A stretch of DNA of 64,000 nucleotides from Pseudomonadota bacterium (GCA_023404095.1 JAEYDD010000075.1:124001-188000), one strand, 5' to 3'; shown: positions 24,206 through 33,353, numbered from the stretch's first letter. A program made the numbers and translations. Notes: generated by a model from the sequence alone, not told the origin.

Positions 24206-24853
24206 TCACTGCGCGGCGGGTGCAGGCTCCGCTGCGGGTGCCGCACCTTCGGCCGGTGCCGGGCTCTCGGCGGCGGGCTCAGCCGCAGCGCCTTCCGCAG
24301 ACGGGCTCGGCAGCGGGGCCGGATTGTCGGAAAGCGAACGCAGGTAGGCGATCAGGTTGGCGCGCTCGTCGTCCTTCTTCAGACCGGCAAAACCCATCGC
24401 CGTCCCGGCAATGTACTTCTTCGGCGCCGCCAGGAAGTGGTTCAGGTGGTCGAAGTCCCAGACCTGCTTGCCGCCCTCTGCAAAGGTCTTCATTGCTGCG
24501 GAGTAGCTGAATCCTTCATGCGCGGCGATCGGGCGGTTCACGATGTCCCAGAGATCGGGGCCGACCTTGTTCGGTCCGCCCTTCTCTCCGCTATGACAGG
24601 CCTGACACTTCTTGAAGACCGCTTCGCCGGCCGAAGCGTCGGCCGATGCGAGAAGCGTCGCGATCGGGGTCGTTGCCGCCTCGGCAGCACCCTCCGCGCC
24701 GCCCTCGGTCGTCCCTTCCGCTGCAACGATCGTGAACCCTTCCTTCTCGGGGGCAGCCGAATGGAAGATGCCCTCGGAGGCGATTGACACCGACATCAGC
24801 ACGAAAATTGTGCCAAGCAGGGCGCCCACGCCCATATTGATATAAGGGTTCAT
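24206..24853 (-). CDS. cycM: Membrane-anchored cytochrome c (CycM type)
   Basis: An electron carrier on the periplasmic face of the inner membrane, thought to deliver electrons to terminal oxidase. The 215-residue chain has an uncleaved N-terminal helix (residues 7-26), a Gly/Glu/Ala spacer, a class I cytochrome domain with haem motif CQACH (83-87) and axial Met in TAMGF (Met153), and a C-terminal tail of about 39 residues made almost only of Ala, Pro and Glu. It is divergent from kdsB, as in other rhizobia. The low-complexity tail looks longer than I expect for the family. Confidence 0.92.
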   Translation of the reverse strand: MNPYINMGVGALLGTIFVLMSVSIASEGIFHSAAPEKEGFTIVAAEGTTEGGAEGAAEAATTPIATLLASADASAGEAVFKKCQACHSGEKGGPNKVGPDLWDIVNRPIAAHEGFSYSAAMKTFAEGGKQVWDFDHLNHFLAAPKKYIAGTAMGFAGLKKDDERANLIAYLRSLSDNPAPLPSPSAEGAAAEPAAESPAPAEGAAPAAEPAPAAQ

Positions 24854-25000
24854 CCTCAGCTCCCACGAAACGGCACTATTATGCCGATAGTCTTGAATTT
24901 GCGCGGAACCTATGTCTTTTGCTGCTTCGTTGCAACAGTCATTGTGCGCCCGGCACTGAGACGTTTTGACACTTTATGCGCGATTTCTGAAGGGCTACGA

Positions 25001-25756
25001 ATGAATCCCCCGAGTTTCGACGAGACGCTTGTCCTGATCCCGGCCCGCATGGCCTCCACCCGCCTTCCGGGCAAGCCGCTTGCCGACATTTGCGGAGCGC
25101 CGATGATCGTGCAGGTGGCACGGCGCGCCGCGGAATCCGGGACCGGTCGCGTGGTCGTAGCCGTCGATCACCAGGAGACCTTCGACGCGGTGGCGGCGGC
25201 AGGCTTCGAAGTGGTCATGACCAGGGTGGAGCACCAGTCCGGCTCCGACCGGATCCACGAAGCGCTGCTGAAGTGCGACCCGGACGGTCGGGCCAAGGTG
25301 ATCATAAACGTGCAGGGCGATCTTCCGACCATCGATCCGGCAACAATCCGCGCCGCGCTGAACCCGCTCGCCGACCCGGCGACGGACATTGCGACGCTGA
25401 CGACCGAGATCATCGATGCGGAGGAGAAGACGAACCCGAACGTGGTCAAGGTCGTGGGCTCGCCGATCGGAGGGAACCGGTTGCGCGCTCTTTATTTCAC
25501 CCGCGCAACCGCCCCGTACGGCAATGGGCCGCTCTATCACCATATCGGCCTCTATGCCTATCGGCGTAAGGCGCTGGAGATGTTCGTCTCGCTGCCGCCT
25601 TCGACCCTCGAAAAGCGCGAGTCCCTGGAGCAGTTGCGTGCGCTCGAGGCCGGCCTTCGCATCGACGCCGAGATCGTTGACACCGTTCCGCTCGGTGTCG
25701 ATACTCCCGCCGATCTCGAAAAGGCCCGCAGGCTGCTTGCGGCCGCGCCCCTCTGA
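25001..25756 (+). CDS. kdsB: 3-deoxy-manno-octulosonate cytidylyltransferase
   Basis: Activates Kdo as CMP-Kdo for lipopolysaccharide core synthesis. The 251-residue protein has the nucleotide-binding LIPARMASTRLPGKPL (about 12-27), VVVAVDHQE, SGSDRIHEAL, NVQGDLPTIDP with metal-binding Asp, and the late YRRKALEMFVSLPPSTLEKRESLEQLRALE block. The start at 25001 is where similarity begins. Its TGA overlaps the first ATG of pheA, so the two are co-translated although they serve different pathways. Confidence 0.96.
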   Translation: MNPPSFDETLVLIPARMASTRLPGKPLADICGAPMIVQVARRAAESGTGRVVVAVDHQETFDAVAAAGFEVVMTRVEHQSGSDRIHEALLKCDPDGRAKVIINVQGDLPTIDPATIRAALNPLADPATDIATLTTEIIDAEEKTNPNVVKVVGSPIGGNRLRALYFTRATAPYGNGPLYHHIGLYAYRRKALEMFVSLPPSTLEKRESLEQLRALEAGLRIDAEIVDTVPLGVDTPADLEKARRLLAAAPL

Positions 25757-26622
25757 TGGACCGTCCCATGATACAGAAGAACAACAAGATCGCCTTCCAG
25801 GGCGAGTTTGGCGCGAATTCCGACATGGCCTGCCGGGACATGTTTCCGCAGATGGAGCCACTGCCCTGCCAGACCTTCGAGGAAGCCTTCCTCGCGGTCG
25901 AGAACGGCGATGCCGATCTCGCCATGATCCCCATCGAGAACACGCTTGCAGGGCGGGTCGCCGACATCCATCATCTCCTGCCGGAATCGCGCCTGCACAT
26001 CGTCGGCGAGTATTTCATGCCGATCCGCTTTCAGCTGATGGTGCTGCCGGGCGTGACGAAGGATGAGGTCCGCACGGTGCACAGTCACATCCATGCGCTC
26101 GGCCAGTGCCGGCGGATCGTGCGCATGAACGGCTGGAAGCCGGTGATCGCAGGCGACACGGCGGGCGCGGCAAAGCTCGTTGCTGAAAAGGGTGACCGCA
26201 GCATGGCGGCGCTCGCGCCCCGACTGGCCGCCGATCTCTACGGTCTGGAGATCATCGCGGAAAACGTCGAGGACTCCGAAAGCAACGTCACCCGCTTCGT
26301 CGTGCTTGCGCGCGAAGCCGACGTGCCGGCGCGTACGAAGCCCGACGAGGTGATCGTCACGACATTCGTTTTCAACGTGCGCAACATTCCTGCCGCGCTC
26401 TACAAGGCGCTGGGCGGCTTTGCCACAAACGGCATCAACATGACGAAGCTGGAAAGCTACCAGATCGGCGGCAAGTTCTTTGCCACGCAGTTCTATGCCG
26501 ACATCGAGGGGCACCCCGACGACGCCAACCTGCGGCGCGCGCTGGAAGAGCTGCGGTTTTTCTCCGAGAAGGTTCGCATCCTCGGCAGCTACCGCGCCCA
26601 TCCGATGCGCCTCAGCATGTGA
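25756..26622 (+). CDS. pheA: Prephenate dehydratase
   Basis: Makes phenylpyruvate for phenylalanine synthesis. The 288-residue monofunctional enzyme has a periplasmic-binding-like catalytic domain with IAFQGEFGANSD, PIENTLAGRVADIHHLL and the TRF segment (SNVTRFVVLA), and a C-terminal ACT regulatory domain (about 200-285) with FNVRNIPAALYKAL and KLESYQIGG. The start overlaps kdsB (ATGA). An inner ATG at 25768 (MIQKNN) gives the length usual for rhizobial PheA. No chorismate mutase domain is present. Confidence 0.95.
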   Translation: MDRPMIQKNNKIAFQGEFGANSDMACRDMFPQMEPLPCQTFEEAFLAVENGDADLAMIPIENTLAGRVADIHHLLPESRLHIVGEYFMPIRFQLMVLPGVTKDEVRTVHSHIHALGQCRRIVRMNGWKPVIAGDTAGAAKLVAEKGDRSMAALAPRLAADLYGLEIIAENVEDSESNVTRFVVLAREADVPARTKPDEVIVTTFVFNVRNIPAALYKALGGFATNGINMTKLESYQIGGKFFATQFYADIEGHPDDANLRRALEELRFFSEKVRILGSYRAHPMRLSM

Positions 26623-26682
26623 GGCGCGCCCGGCTCGTTACGGCGGGCCGGCCGCAGGCGCCGGCGCCGTCAGGTGGCCTGT

Positions 26683-27657
26683 TCAGGCGGGCCAGTCCAG
26701 CCAGTCGCGCATCAGAAGGTGGGCGATTGCGCCCTTCGGCGGCGAGGTGGTGGCCCCCGTCACGGGATCGGTGCTCGCCGTCCGCGCCAGCATCGCAGCG
26801 GTCTCCTCCCGCGTGAACCAGCGGCAATCTTCCAGTTCCTGCTCGTCGCGATGGATGTCGAAGGATTTCGCTTCGCCGTAGCAGCCGATCATCAGCGAGT
26901 GCGGCATCGGCCAGGGCTGGGAGGCGTGGTAGCGCACCCGTCCGAGGCGGATGCCGGATTCCTCCAGCGTCTCCCGACGAACGGCGTGCTCGATCGTTTC
27001 CCCCGGCTCGACGAAGCCGGCAAGGCATGAATACATTCCTTCAGGAAAATGGGGCGAGCGGCCGAGCAGGCAGCGATCACGCTCGGCATCGATCGCCAGC
27101 ATGATGACGACCGGATCCGTGCGCGGGAAAGTCTGGTGCCCGCAGCCGTTGCAGACCCGTCGGTAGCCGCCGATCTCCATGCGGGTCGGAGAGCCGCATT
27201 TGCCGCAGAAGCGGCTGTTGCCGTTCCAGGTCAGAAGCGCTGAAGCTTGCGCAAATTGTCCGAGCAGGTCGTCGTCCAGCATCTGCTGGCGGTAAAGCGT
27301 ACGGCCGTCGGAGGCCCTGAGCGGCTCGTGCAGCGTGTCGGGATCGGCACGGACCGGAATGGCCAGCCGCGGCTCGCCATTCTTCAGGTAGCCCAGCAGG
27401 ATCGCTTCGTCGACGATCGGATCGAGACCGGCCAGTTCGTAAGGCGCAAAGAGCGGATCGATGATCTTTTCGTCGTGCTTGACGACGAGCTTGCCGCCGG
27501 CCAGCGCAAATGCGTGCACGCCTTCGGTGTCGAATGCGCGCGCGACGCAGTCATCCGCGCGGTACTCCGAACGCCGGTCCAGGCTGTTCTCGGCGAAGGC
27601 GACCATGGTGCTGGGTTCGGCGTGCGGCAGGTGCAGGTCGAAGATCGAGGATTTCAT
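26683..27657 (-). CDS. nudC: NAD(+)/NADH diphosphatase (Nudix)
   Basis: Hydrolyses NAD(H), and in other bacteria removes NAD caps from RNA. The 324-residue protein has an N-terminal domain, a four-Cys zinc ribbon (CGKCG and CNGCG, around residues 150-170), and a Nudix box (GFVEPGETIEHAVRRETLEESGI) followed by the NudC-specific SQPWPMPHSLM. The ATG at 27657 overlaps the stop of the HIT gene by four bases. The open frame extends further upstream only as an out-of-frame shadow of the HIT gene. Confidence 0.94.
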   Translation of the reverse strand: MKSSIFDLHLPHAEPSTMVAFAENSLDRRSEYRADDCVARAFDTEGVHAFALAGGKLVVKHDEKIIDPLFAPYELAGLDPIVDEAILLGYLKNGEPRLAIPVRADPDTLHEPLRASDGRTLYRQQMLDDDLLGQFAQASALLTWNGNSRFCGKCGSPTRMEIGGYRRVCNGCGHQTFPRTDPVVIMLAIDAERDRCLLGRSPHFPEGMYSCLAGFVEPGETIEHAVRRETLEESGIRLGRVRYHASQPWPMPHSLMIGCYGEAKSFDIHRDEQELEDCRWFTREETAAMLARTASTDPVTGATTSPPKGAIAHLLMRDWLDWPA

Positions 27658-28064
27658 GAGTTCAGATGTTCCAGCAGTGTCTTGGTGAAGATGGCCTTCC
27701 TCTCGTCCGTCCAGCTTTCGGCCGTGCCGAAGCCCCAGACCGGGCCGGGCCAGTTCGGGTCGCCCTCGCTGCGGGCGATCACATGGATGTGCAGCTGACG
27801 GACGATGTTGCCCAGCGCGCCGACATTGATCTTGGTGGCGCTGGTCGCCCGCTTCAGGGCGTCCGCCACCAGGTTGATCTCGAAGGTCAGCATCGTCTGG
27901 TCGAGCGGCGTGAGGTCGAAAATCTCGCAGGCGTCGGCGCGCTGGGGTACGAGCACGAGCCAGGGCCAGCGGGCGTCCTTCATAAGGCGCAGTTCGCAAA
28001 GCCCGATCTGCGTCACAAGCTCGCTGTCTCGACCAAGCCGCTCGTCCACCTCGAATGCGTTCAA
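27654..28064 (-). CDS. HIT family hydrolase
   Basis: A 136-residue histidine-triad protein; the family hydrolyses nucleotide phosphoramidates or dinucleotides. The triad region reads GNIVRQLHIHVIARSEGD, with a HxH plus surrounding pattern typical of the alphaproteobacterial subgroup and a downstream WPGPVWGFG. No ATG fits. A TTG at 28064 has GGGAG eight bases upstream and gives a start (NAFEVDERL) matching the family length, so it is chosen. It is coupled to nudC through a four-base overlap, suggesting shared nucleotide clean-up. Confidence 0.87.
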   Translation of the reverse strand: MNAFEVDERLGRDSELVTQIGLCELRLMKDARWPWLVLVPQRADACEIFDLTPLDQTMLTFEINLVADALKRATSATKINVGALGNIVRQLHIHVIARSEGDPNWPGPVWGFGTAESWTDERKAIFTKTLLEHLNS

Positions 28065-28149
28065 ATCCGTCGCTCCCGTCTTTGCTCCGCGCCCCTCTGA
28101 CTCATGCCACGCCTTCGCCCCCGCACCAATAGTTTTTTGGCAGGCCGGC

Positions 28150-28178
28150 TTGCATTCTCGCCCAATATTGCCGATATG
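28150..28178 (+). promoter_or_regulatory. Promoter of the SRP RNA gene
   Basis: TTGCAT (28150-28155), 17 bases, GATATG (28173-28178), ending seven bases before the first base of the SRP RNA stem. The placement is ideal, although both hexamers are imperfect. Confidence 0.6.
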
Positions 28179-28184
28179 GAGGTC

Positions 28185-28282
28185 GGGAGGTTGGTGGTGG
28201 ACGAGCCACTCGCCAACCGGGTCAGGTCCGGAAGGAAGCAGCCCTAACGAGCCCCGGCACGGGTCATCGTGCCAGCCTCCCA
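28185..28282 (+). ncRNA. ffs: Signal recognition particle RNA (4.5S type)
   Basis: The small bacterial SRP RNA that binds Ffh for co-translational membrane targeting. The conserved apical domain is present: GGGTCAGGTCCGGAAGGAAG followed by CAGCCCTAACGAG-type sequence, around 28219-28250. The ends GGGAGG (28185-28190) and CCTCCC (28276-28281) pair to close the long stem. It lies upstream of dnaX, the usual bacterial place. Confidence 0.95.
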
Positions 28283-28334
28283 CCCAACGTCCTGTCCTGT
28301 CGGGACGCCATTTTCAAGCGATGCGGCAGGGGCG

Positions 28335-30200
28335 ATGAGCGACGACACTCCACTTCCGTCAGGTGATAAACCCGCCGCATACCGGGTTCTGGCGCGCAAG
28401 TACCGTCCCAAGGATTTCACGGACCTGATGGTCGGCCAGGAGCCGATGGTCCGGACACTGACCAACGCCTTCGAGACCGGCCGCATCGCGCAGGCCTACA
28501 TGCTGACGGGCGTTCGCGGGGTCGGCAAGACGACGACCGCCCGCATTCTTGCCCGCGCGCTGAACTACAAGACCGCCGAGATCGACCGTCCCACCATCGA
28601 CCTGAAGGTGCCGGGCGAGCATTGCCAGGCGATCATGGAAGGCCGGCATGTCGATGTAATCGAGATGGATGCCGCCTCGCACACCGGCATCGACGATATC
28701 CGCGAGATCATCGAGCAGGTGCGCTATCGCCCGGTCTCGGCGCGCTACAAGGTCTATATCATCGACGAGGTGCACATGCTCTCGACGCAGGCCTTTAACG
28801 GCCTGCTGAAGACGCTCGAGGAGCCGCCGGAGCATGTGAAGTTTATCTTCGCCACGACGGAAATCCGTAAGGTGCCGATTACGGTGCTGTCGCGCTGCCA
28901 GCGCTTCGATCTGCGCCGCATCGCCGCCACCGATCTCGTCGGACTTTTCTCCACCATCCTTGGAAAGGAAGGCGTGCAGGCCGAGCCCGATGCGCTCGCC
29001 ATGATCGCGCGTGCCGCCGAAGGCTCCGCGCGTGACGGCCTGTCGCTGCTCGACCAGGCGATCGCCCATGGCGGCGGCGTCGTCGAGGCGGCCGCGGTGC
29101 GTTCGATGCTGGGCCTTGCCGACCGCGCCCGTATCGTCGACCTCTTCACGCATGTGATCCGTGGCGACGTCGCAGCCGCGCTGGCCGAATTCTCCGCGCA
29201 GTACGAGGCCGGCGCCAGCCCGCCGGTCGTGCTGACGGACCTTGCCGATTTCACGCACCTCGTGACGCGAATGAAATATGTGCCCGACGCGGCAGGCGAC
29301 CAGTCGCTGAGCGAGATCGAGCGCGTGCGCGGCGCCGAACTGGCGCAGAGCGTTGCCGTCACCGCCCTGTCGCGCATCTGGCAGATGCTGCTGAAGGGGA
29401 TACCGGAGACGGAATCCTCAAGCCGCCCCGCAGGAGCTGCGGAAATGGTGCTGATCCGGCTGGCGCATGCGGCCCACCTTCCTTCGCCGGAAGATGCCGC
29501 GCGCCGCCTTGCGGAGCTTGCCAACGGCGGCGGTAACGCAAATGGCCAGCGCCCGTCGTCCGGACCGGCCTATTCGGGCGCTGCGTCCGCGTCGACGTCC
29601 GTTTCGGCAGTCTCGCGCGGTCCCGATCAGCCGAGCATGCGCTCGGGCGGCGGCGCGACGATGCTCCGGGCGGTGCCGGCAAGCGACCAGCAGCCGCAGG
29701 CGACGATCCAGCCTTCTCCGCAACCGGCGGAGGCAGCACCCGCGCCGAAAGTGCCGGTCGCCTCGCTTGAGGATATTTCCGAGCTCTGCACGAAGAACCG
29801 TGACATCCGCCTTCGGGCACTGCTTCGCAATTTCGTCCGGCCGGTGAAGTTCGAGCCGGGACGCGCCGAGATCGGCCTTGCCGAGGATGCGCCGAAGTCG
29901 CTTGTCGGCGACCTGCAGCGTCGCCTGGAGGAATGGACGGGCATCCGCTGGATGGTCATCGTGTCGCGCGAGGCCGGTGGCCTGACGCTGGCCGAAGCCG
30001 AAGCCAAGGCGCAGGAGGCGCGCGTCGCCGACGCGCGCCAGGACCCGGACGTCGCTGCCATCCTCCAGCGTTTTCCGGGCGCCAGGATCACTGACGTGCG
30101 GATCAAGCCGCCGGAGGTCGAGAACGAGACGGTCGAGGTCGCCGCAGTGGCAGAGTCCGCGGAGGGCGATATCCTGCCCGGCGACGACATCGAGTTTTGA
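28335..30200 (+). CDS. dnaX: DNA polymerase III subunit gamma/tau
   Basis: The clamp-loader ATPase of the replicative polymerase. The 621-residue protein has Walker A GVRGVGKTTTAR (59-70), Walker B YIIDEVHMLS, sensor motifs (FATTEIRKVP) and a Pro/Ala/Ser-rich linker (about 410-480), then a tau-like C-terminal domain ending with acidic residues. Most bacterial DnaX proteins have a four-Cys zinc module after Walker A; here only Cys97 remains (KVPGEHCQAI). I see no A-run slippery site for a gamma frameshift. ybaB follows 34 bases later. Confidence 0.97.
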   Translation: MSDDTPLPSGDKPAAYRVLARKYRPKDFTDLMVGQEPMVRTLTNAFETGRIAQAYMLTGVRGVGKTTTARILARALNYKTAEIDRPTIDLKVPGEHCQAIMEGRHVDVIEMDAASHTGIDDIREIIEQVRYRPVSARYKVYIIDEVHMLSTQAFNGLLKTLEEPPEHVKFIFATTEIRKVPITVLSRCQRFDLRRIAATDLVGLFSTILGKEGVQAEPDALAMIARAAEGSARDGLSLLDQAIAHGGGVVEAAAVRSMLGLADRARIVDLFTHVIRGDVAAALAEFSAQYEAGASPPVVLTDLADFTHLVTRMKYVPDAAGDQSLSEIERVRGAELAQSVAVTALSRIWQMLLKGIPETESSSRPAGAAEMVLIRLAHAAHLPSPEDAARRLAELANGGGNANGQRPSSGPAYSGAASASTSVSAVSRGPDQPSMRSGGGATMLRAVPASDQQPQATIQPSPQPAEAAPAPKVPVASLEDISELCTKNRDIRLRALLRNFVRPVKFEPGRAEIGLAEDAPKSLVGDLQRRLEEWTGIRWMVIVSREAGGLTLAEAEAKAQEARVADARQDPDVAAILQRFPGARITDVRIKPPEVENETVEVAAVAESAEGDILPGDDIEF

Positions 30201-30234
30201 TGCAATTCAGCGAGTGGAACGGAAGGAGCGGCCG

Positions 30235-30558
30235 ATGCGCGACATCATGGGCATGATGGGCAAGGTCAAGGAAATGCAGGCCAAGATGGAGAAGATGCAG
30301 GAAGAAATCGCTGCGCTCTCGGTCGACGGCACGTCCGGCGGTGGTCTCGTCACTGTCACGCTGGACGGCAAGGGCAACCTGCACGGGCTGAAGATCGATC
30401 CTTCGCTGTTCAAGGAAGACGACGTCGAGATCCTCGAAGACCTGATCGTCGCCGCTCACAAGGACGCCAAGGACAAGGCCGAGGCGCTCGCTGCGGAAAA
30501 GACCAAGGCGCTGACCGCCGGTCTGCCGATCCCGCCGGGCTTCAAGCTGCCGTTCTGA
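30235..30558 (+). CDS. ybaB: YbaB/EbfC nucleoid-associated protein
   Basis: A 107-residue DNA-binding dimer that coats the nucleoid. The Met/Lys-rich N-terminal helix (MGMMGKVKEMQAKMEKMQEE) and central GGGLVTVTLDGKGNLHGLKIDPSL are diagnostic. The ATG at 30235 follows GGAGCGG. It lies in the conserved dnaX-ybaB-recR order, here split by a MOSC gene on the other strand. Confidence 0.95.
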   Translation: MRDIMGMMGKVKEMQAKMEKMQEEIAALSVDGTSGGGLVTVTLDGKGNLHGLKIDPSLFKEDDVEILEDLIVAAHKDAKDKAEALAAEKTKALTAGLPIPPGFKLPF

Positions 30559-30651
30559 TCGCGATCGAAAGTCGGCGGCACGTTTCGATGGCCACTCGCC
30601 AGCCAGAGGTGTCGTCGCCGCAAGTGTGGCAGCGATGATTGCGCCGGCAGA

Positions 30652-31263
30652 TCAGCCGGTCAGCGCGGCGCGTAGCTTGTCGCTGATGGGCGTTGCCAGA
30701 TAGCGCGCGCGATCGGCGTCCGACAGGTTCCTGCCGTAGGTTCGCAGCAGTTCCGGCATGGTAACGGCCTCGCCTTGGAACGGTGCATACGTCGCCTCGT
30801 CGCCGGCCTGAACTATGCCTTCGCGCAGCACGCGGCAATAAAAACCCGGTCGGCCTGCCTCCATGAAACGCCGGCCAAATCCCGGATCGCCCATGCGCAC
30901 GGCGAGCGTAGCGCAGGGAATGCGCGTCGAAGTCACCTCCATGAGCGCGCTTTCGGTCTCGAACCGGTCGCCGACGCAGACCCGGCGGCTGTCTATGTCC
31001 TCGATGACGATGTTTTCGCCGAACGTGCCCGGGGCAATGGTGCGGCCGAGTTCGGCCGACCACCAGTCCAGGTCGATCGAGCCGAGGCCGTAGATCGCCT
31101 GTTCCGGACCGCCGTGATGCCTGCGGTTGCAGATCGCATCCCCGATCAGCCCCTCGCGGTCGACCATGATCGGCGCGTCGGACGGCGCCTTGAAAATGCC
31201 GGACTTGTAGCTCTTTCCCGGGACCGGGCGGGCGACTCCGGTGCATACGGCAAGGATCTTCAT
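30652..31263 (-). CDS. MOSC domain protein (YiiM-like)
   Basis: A 203-residue protein of the MOSC family, thought to bind molybdenum cofactor or similar sulfurated metal groups. YiiM relatives reduce N-hydroxylated compounds. Motifs are GLIGDAICNRRHHGGPEQAIY, GTFGENI and a conserved Cys context in TRIPCATLAVRMGDPGFGRRF, typical of YiiM. It sits antisense between ybaB and recR and shares a 61-base divergent promoter region with recR. Confidence 0.88.
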   Translation of the reverse strand: MKILAVCTGVARPVPGKSYKSGIFKAPSDAPIMVDREGLIGDAICNRRHHGGPEQAIYGLGSIDLDWWSAELGRTIAPGTFGENIVIEDIDSRRVCVGDRFETESALMEVTSTRIPCATLAVRMGDPGFGRRFMEAGRPGFYCRVLREGIVQAGDEATYAPFQGEAVTMPELLRTYGRNLSDADRARYLATPISDKLRAALTG

Positions 31264-31324
31264 CGATTATTCCCTGTGTGCGGCATGGATTCCGTTTCTT
31301 GAGGATATGGGATAGAAACCGGCC

Positions 31325-31930
31325 ATGGCAAAACGAGTCACCGGACCCGAAATCGAAAAACTCATCCAGCTCCTGGCCAAGGTGCCGGGGCTCGGACCGC
31401 GTTCCGCGCGCCGTGCTGCTCTGCATCTGGTCAAGAAGAAGGACCAGCTGCTTGGGCCGCTAGCAGAAGCCATGGGTGAGGCGCATCGCAAGGTGCGGAT
31501 CTGTTCGTGCTGCGGCAATGTCGACACTGTCGATCCGTGCACGGTCTGCACCGACGAGCGGCGCGACCGCTCGGTGATCATCGTCGTCGAGGACGTCTCC
31601 GATCTCTGGGCGCTTGAACGCGCCGGCGCGATGAATGCCGCCTATCATGTGCTGGGTGGCACGCTTTCTCCGCTGGACGGCGTCGGTCCTGACGATCTCA
31701 ATATCCGCGGCCTGATCAATCGCGTGTCGGAAGGCGGCGTACGCGAGCTGATTATTGCCGTCAACGCCACCGTCGAGGGCCAGACCACCGCGCACTACAT
31801 CACCGACCAGCTGCAGGGGTTGGACGTCAAGATCACCCGCCTTGCCCATGGCGTGCCTGTCGGCGGCGAGCTGGACTATCTTGACGAAGGCACGCTGACG
31901 GCAGCGCTCAGGGCGCGCACAACGATTTGA
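31325..31930 (+). CDS. recR: Recombination protein RecR
   Basis: Acts with RecF/RecO in loading RecA at gaps. The 201-residue protein has the helix-hairpin-helix (LAKVPGLGPRSARRAALHL), a Cys4 zinc finger (Cys60, Cys63, Cys72 and Cys75, around CCGNVDTVDPCTVC), and a Toprim domain with VVEDVSDLWALERAG and YLDEGTL. The TGA overlaps the start of the next open frame, but the likely transglycosylase start is 15 bases on. Confidence 0.97.
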   Translation: MAKRVTGPEIEKLIQLLAKVPGLGPRSARRAALHLVKKKDQLLGPLAEAMGEAHRKVRICSCCGNVDTVDPCTVCTDERRDRSVIIVVEDVSDLWALERAGAMNAAYHVLGGTLSPLDGVGPDDLNIRGLINRVSEGGVRELIIAVNATVEGQTTAHYITDQLQGLDVKITRLAHGVPVGGELDYLDEGTLTAALRARTTI

Positions 31931-31944
31931 CCGAAGGAGCGGCG

Positions 31945-33264
31945 ATGCGAAGACGCGACCTCACCCGGCCGGCCGGCCATCTGTATCAGCCCGCGGCCGG
32001 GGGGGCGGAGGCGGCATCATGGAAAGGCAAGGCGCGCGCCGCCGTGCTGGCGCTGCTCGTCGCAGCCCTCCCGCTCCCGGCCTTCGCCCAGAGCCGGACC
32101 GACGTCGAGCGCCAGTTCCAGGCCTGGCTGCAGAGGGACCTCTGGCCGGAGGCCAGGCAGGCCGGTGTGTCGCAGAAGGCGTTCGCGGCGGCGTTCGAGG
32201 GCATCAGCCTGAACTGGGACCTTCCCGACCTGGTGCCGCCCGGTTCAGCGCCGAAGAAGGAACAGAAGCAGAGCCAGGCGGAATTTTCCTCGCCGGGCGC
32301 CTATTTCTCCGAGAAGCGGCTGCAGGGGCTCGCCGCCAGCGGACGGACGCTGGCCAAGACCCACGCTGCGACCTTGCGCAAGGTGGAGCAGGCCTATGGC
32401 GTCCCCAGCGAGATCATCCTCGCCGTATGGGGACGCGAATCCGGCTTCGGCCGCGCCGACATTCCCCATCCCGCGATCGAGGTGCTGGCGACCAAGGCCT
32501 TCATGTCGACCCGCAAGGACATGTTCCGCCGCGAACTGGTCGCAGCCCTGCATATCATCGACGGTGGCGACCGCACGCCCGCCCAGCTGAAGGGCTCGTG
32601 GGCAGGTGCCATGGGCCAGCCGCAGTTCATGCCGACGAGCTACCTGAAGTACGCCGTCGATTTCGACGGCGACGGGGTGCGCGACATCTGGAATTCCGTG
32701 CCGGACAGTCTTGCCTCCATCGCCAACTACCTGCGCCAGAAGGGGTGGGAGCAGGGCCGGGGCTGGGGATATGAGGTACGCATCCCTGATGGCGTTTCCT
32801 GCGCCCAGGAAGGGCCGGATCTGGCAAAGCCGATCGGCCAGTGGTCGGCCGCCGGCATTGAGCGCGTGTCCGGCAAGCCGTTCGCCAGCAGCGAGACCGG
32901 CGCATCCGGCATGATGCTGGTCCCGGCCGGCACTCACGGCCCGGAATTCATCGTCACGCCCAACTTTTACGCGATCAAGGAATACAATAATTCCGATCTC
33001 TATGCGCTCTACATCGGCAACCTGGCCGATCGGATCGCCTATGGCAGCGGAGCGTTCACCGGCGCCTGGGGCGATGTCGGCAAGATGCTGCGGTCGGACG
33101 TCCTGTCGATGCAGAAGGCGCTGGTCGCCAAGGGCTACGACGTCGGCAAGGTGGACGGACTGCCCGGCTACAAGACCCGCCGCTCTCTCGGCGACTGGCA
33201 GGCCAAGGCCGGCCTTAAGCCCACCTGCTATCCCGACGCGTCCCTGAAGACGAAGCTGCGCTGA
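31945..33264 (+). CDS. Lytic murein transglycosylase (MltB family) with peptidoglycan-binding domain
   Basis: Cleaves the glycan strands of peptidoglycan in the periplasm. The 439-residue protein has a basic N-terminus and signal peptide ending PAFAQ, an SLT-like catalytic domain (about 60-350) with catalytic Glu in VWGRESGFGR and the GAMGQPQFMPTSYLKYAVDFDGDG motif, and a C-terminal PG_binding_1 domain (MQKALVAKGYDVGKVDGLPG). The start at 31945 follows AAGGAG. No lipobox is present, so it is likely soluble. It follows recR closely. Confidence 0.93.
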   Translation: MRRRDLTRPAGHLYQPAAGGAEAASWKGKARAAVLALLVAALPLPAFAQSRTDVERQFQAWLQRDLWPEARQAGVSQKAFAAAFEGISLNWDLPDLVPPGSAPKKEQKQSQAEFSSPGAYFSEKRLQGLAASGRTLAKTHAATLRKVEQAYGVPSEIILAVWGRESGFGRADIPHPAIEVLATKAFMSTRKDMFRRELVAALHIIDGGDRTPAQLKGSWAGAMGQPQFMPTSYLKYAVDFDGDGVRDIWNSVPDSLASIANYLRQKGWEQGRGWGYEVRIPDGVSCAQEGPDLAKPIGQWSAAGIERVSGKPFASSETGASGMMLVPAGTHGPEFIVTPNFYAIKEYNNSDLYALYIGNLADRIAYGSGAFTGAWGDVGKMLRSDVLSMQKALVAKGYDVGKVDGLPGYKTRRSLGDWQAKAGLKPTCYPDASLKTKLR

Positions 33265-33353
33265 ACCGTTCGGCCGCCAGTTTGGCGAGCTGGAGCGTGT
33301 CGCCTCGATTTGGAGCCACTCTGTTGGTTCAAACGGAGTTGGCCGGTCTCCGG

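Noticed and set aside
27657..27999. N-terminal extension of the nudC open frame
   Set aside because: This stretch is the HIT gene read in another frame; the nudC ATG at 27657 overlaps the HIT stop.
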